Shown: in pieces, positions 13,956 to 14,399 of the stretch | Layout of the letters: the number at the start of each line of letters is the position of its first letter | Numbering within the stretch: position 1 is the first letter of the stretch | Assembly: GCA_002683775.1 (NCBI GenBank) | Contig: NYTT01000066.1 | Location: forward strand, 1-14,399 | Length of the DNA stretch: 14,399 nucleotides | Direction: 5' to 3' | From: Flavobacteriales bacterium | GTDB lineage: Bacteria; Bacteroidota; Bacteroidia; Flavobacteriales; BACL11 | Made by a program: the position numbers and the translations under genes | Notes under the pieces: model-generated | Told to the model about the DNA's origin: nothing | Databases searched by the model: none | Seen by the model: only the letters and a program-made list of their open reading frames with translations

Positions 13956-14399
13956 ATGAAAAAATTTATTCTTAAAAACTTAATAATATTATTGTCATTT
14001 AACACTGTTTTAGCACAAACAGCTACTGACTTTATCACTGACGATTGTAATGGGGTATCTCATTCTTTATTTGACTCCTTGAATGCTGGAAATGTAATTG
14101 TTCTTGCTTGGGTAATGCCTTGTGGACCATGTGCAACTTACACATTGCCAGCCTATTCAGCTGTTCAATCCTTTGCAACATCTCATACCGATAGAGTTGA
14201 TTTTTATTTAGTTGATGATTATGCTAATACAGCGTGCCCTACTTTGGTTAATTGGGGCATTTCAAATAGTATGTCAATAAATACTGCTTTTTCATCAAGT
14301 TCAATAAGTATGAGTGATTATGGTTCTTCAGGAATGCCTAAAGTTGTCGTCCTTGGGAATGCTAATCATTCAGTATATTATAATGAAAATGATGATAAA
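13956..14399 (+). CDS. exported thioredoxin-like CGPC protein (partial, runs off the window)
   Basis: The frame is open from the ATG at 13956 to the window end (148 codons, no stop). A signal peptide (1-20, ILLSFNTVLA-Q) is followed by a thioredoxin-like fold: NVIVLAWVMPCGPC (46-59) carries the redox pair C56-G-P-C59 after a beta strand. Further features are FYLVDDYANTACP (83-95), then GMPKVVVLG (126-134), whose MP resembles the cis-proline loop, and a likely extra pair C31/C94. From memory, similar proteins in Bacteroidota often carry a C-terminal type IX secretion sorting domain; whether this one does lies beyond the window. It probably reduces or exchanges disulfides outside the cytoplasm, possibly keeping cysteines of the neighbouring metal proteins reduced (inference). 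It starts 11 bp after the HMA gene. Confidence 0.82.
   Translation, partial: MKKFILKNLIILLSFNTVLAQTATDFITDDCNGVSHSLFDSLNAGNVIVLAWVMPCGPCATYTLPAYSAVQSFATSHTDRVDFYLVDDYANTACPTLVNWGISNSMSINTAFSSSSISMSDYGSSGMPKVVVLGNANHSVYYNENDDK

Noticed and set aside
1..14399. CRISPR arrays, insertion sequences, phage genes, toxin-antitoxin or defence systems, tRNA genes
   Set aside because: No regularly spaced repeats, transposase, integrase, nuclease/helicase defence genes or cloverleaf sequences were seen on reading either strand.

Overview
The window is compact, AT-rich chromosomal DNA from a member of the Bacteroidota, most likely a marine-type Flavobacteriales. This is inferred from protein family content (bacillithiol glycosyltransferase, SusC-style TonB receptor with a carboxypeptidase-like N-terminal domain, DUF454, HYC_CC_PP-like small protein), from several TAnnTTTG promoter boxes, and from starts without a Shine-Dalgarno sequence. 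There are no tRNA or rRNA genes, insertion sequences, phage genes or CRISPR arrays. No stretch over about 110 bases lacks a gene.

Layout. (1) 1-2081, minus strand: mutL mismatch repair with a small conserved membrane protein just upstream, and the edge of something unresolved downstream of mutL. (2) 2176-6834, plus strand: three overlapping genes. These are a secreted GH3 glycosidase fused to a serine beta-lactamase-like domain, bshA (first step of bacillithiol synthesis) and coaE (last step of CoA synthesis). (3) 6818-9006, minus strand: an uncharacterised 39-residue membrane peptide coupled to a Sua5/YciO/YrdC-family gene, preceded by the rRNA m5U methyltransferase gene rlmD. (4) 9070-10785, plus strand: rocD (ornithine aminotransferase) and a DUF454 membrane protein, with a promoter facing away from rlmD. 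(5) 10834-14399, plus strand: a cysteine-rich envelope cluster. It encodes a small HYC_CC_PP-like protein, a TonB-dependent receptor with a Cys-Cys pair in the plug region, an exported heavy-metal-associated (HMA) domain protein, and an exported thioredoxin-like CGPC protein cut by the window end.

Most of the window is housekeeping. The most interesting part is region 5, which reads as a metal (probably copper or another soft metal) capture or handling system of the envelope. All four products carry paired or CxxC cysteines, and a candidate attenuator-like leader lies before the HMA gene. Other points worth a look are the 39-residue gene overlapping the Sua5-like start as TAATG, promoter boxes that end exactly 4 nt before the ATG of three minus-strand genes (suggesting leaderless mRNAs), and a MutL whose endonuclease motif has lost most of its key residues.
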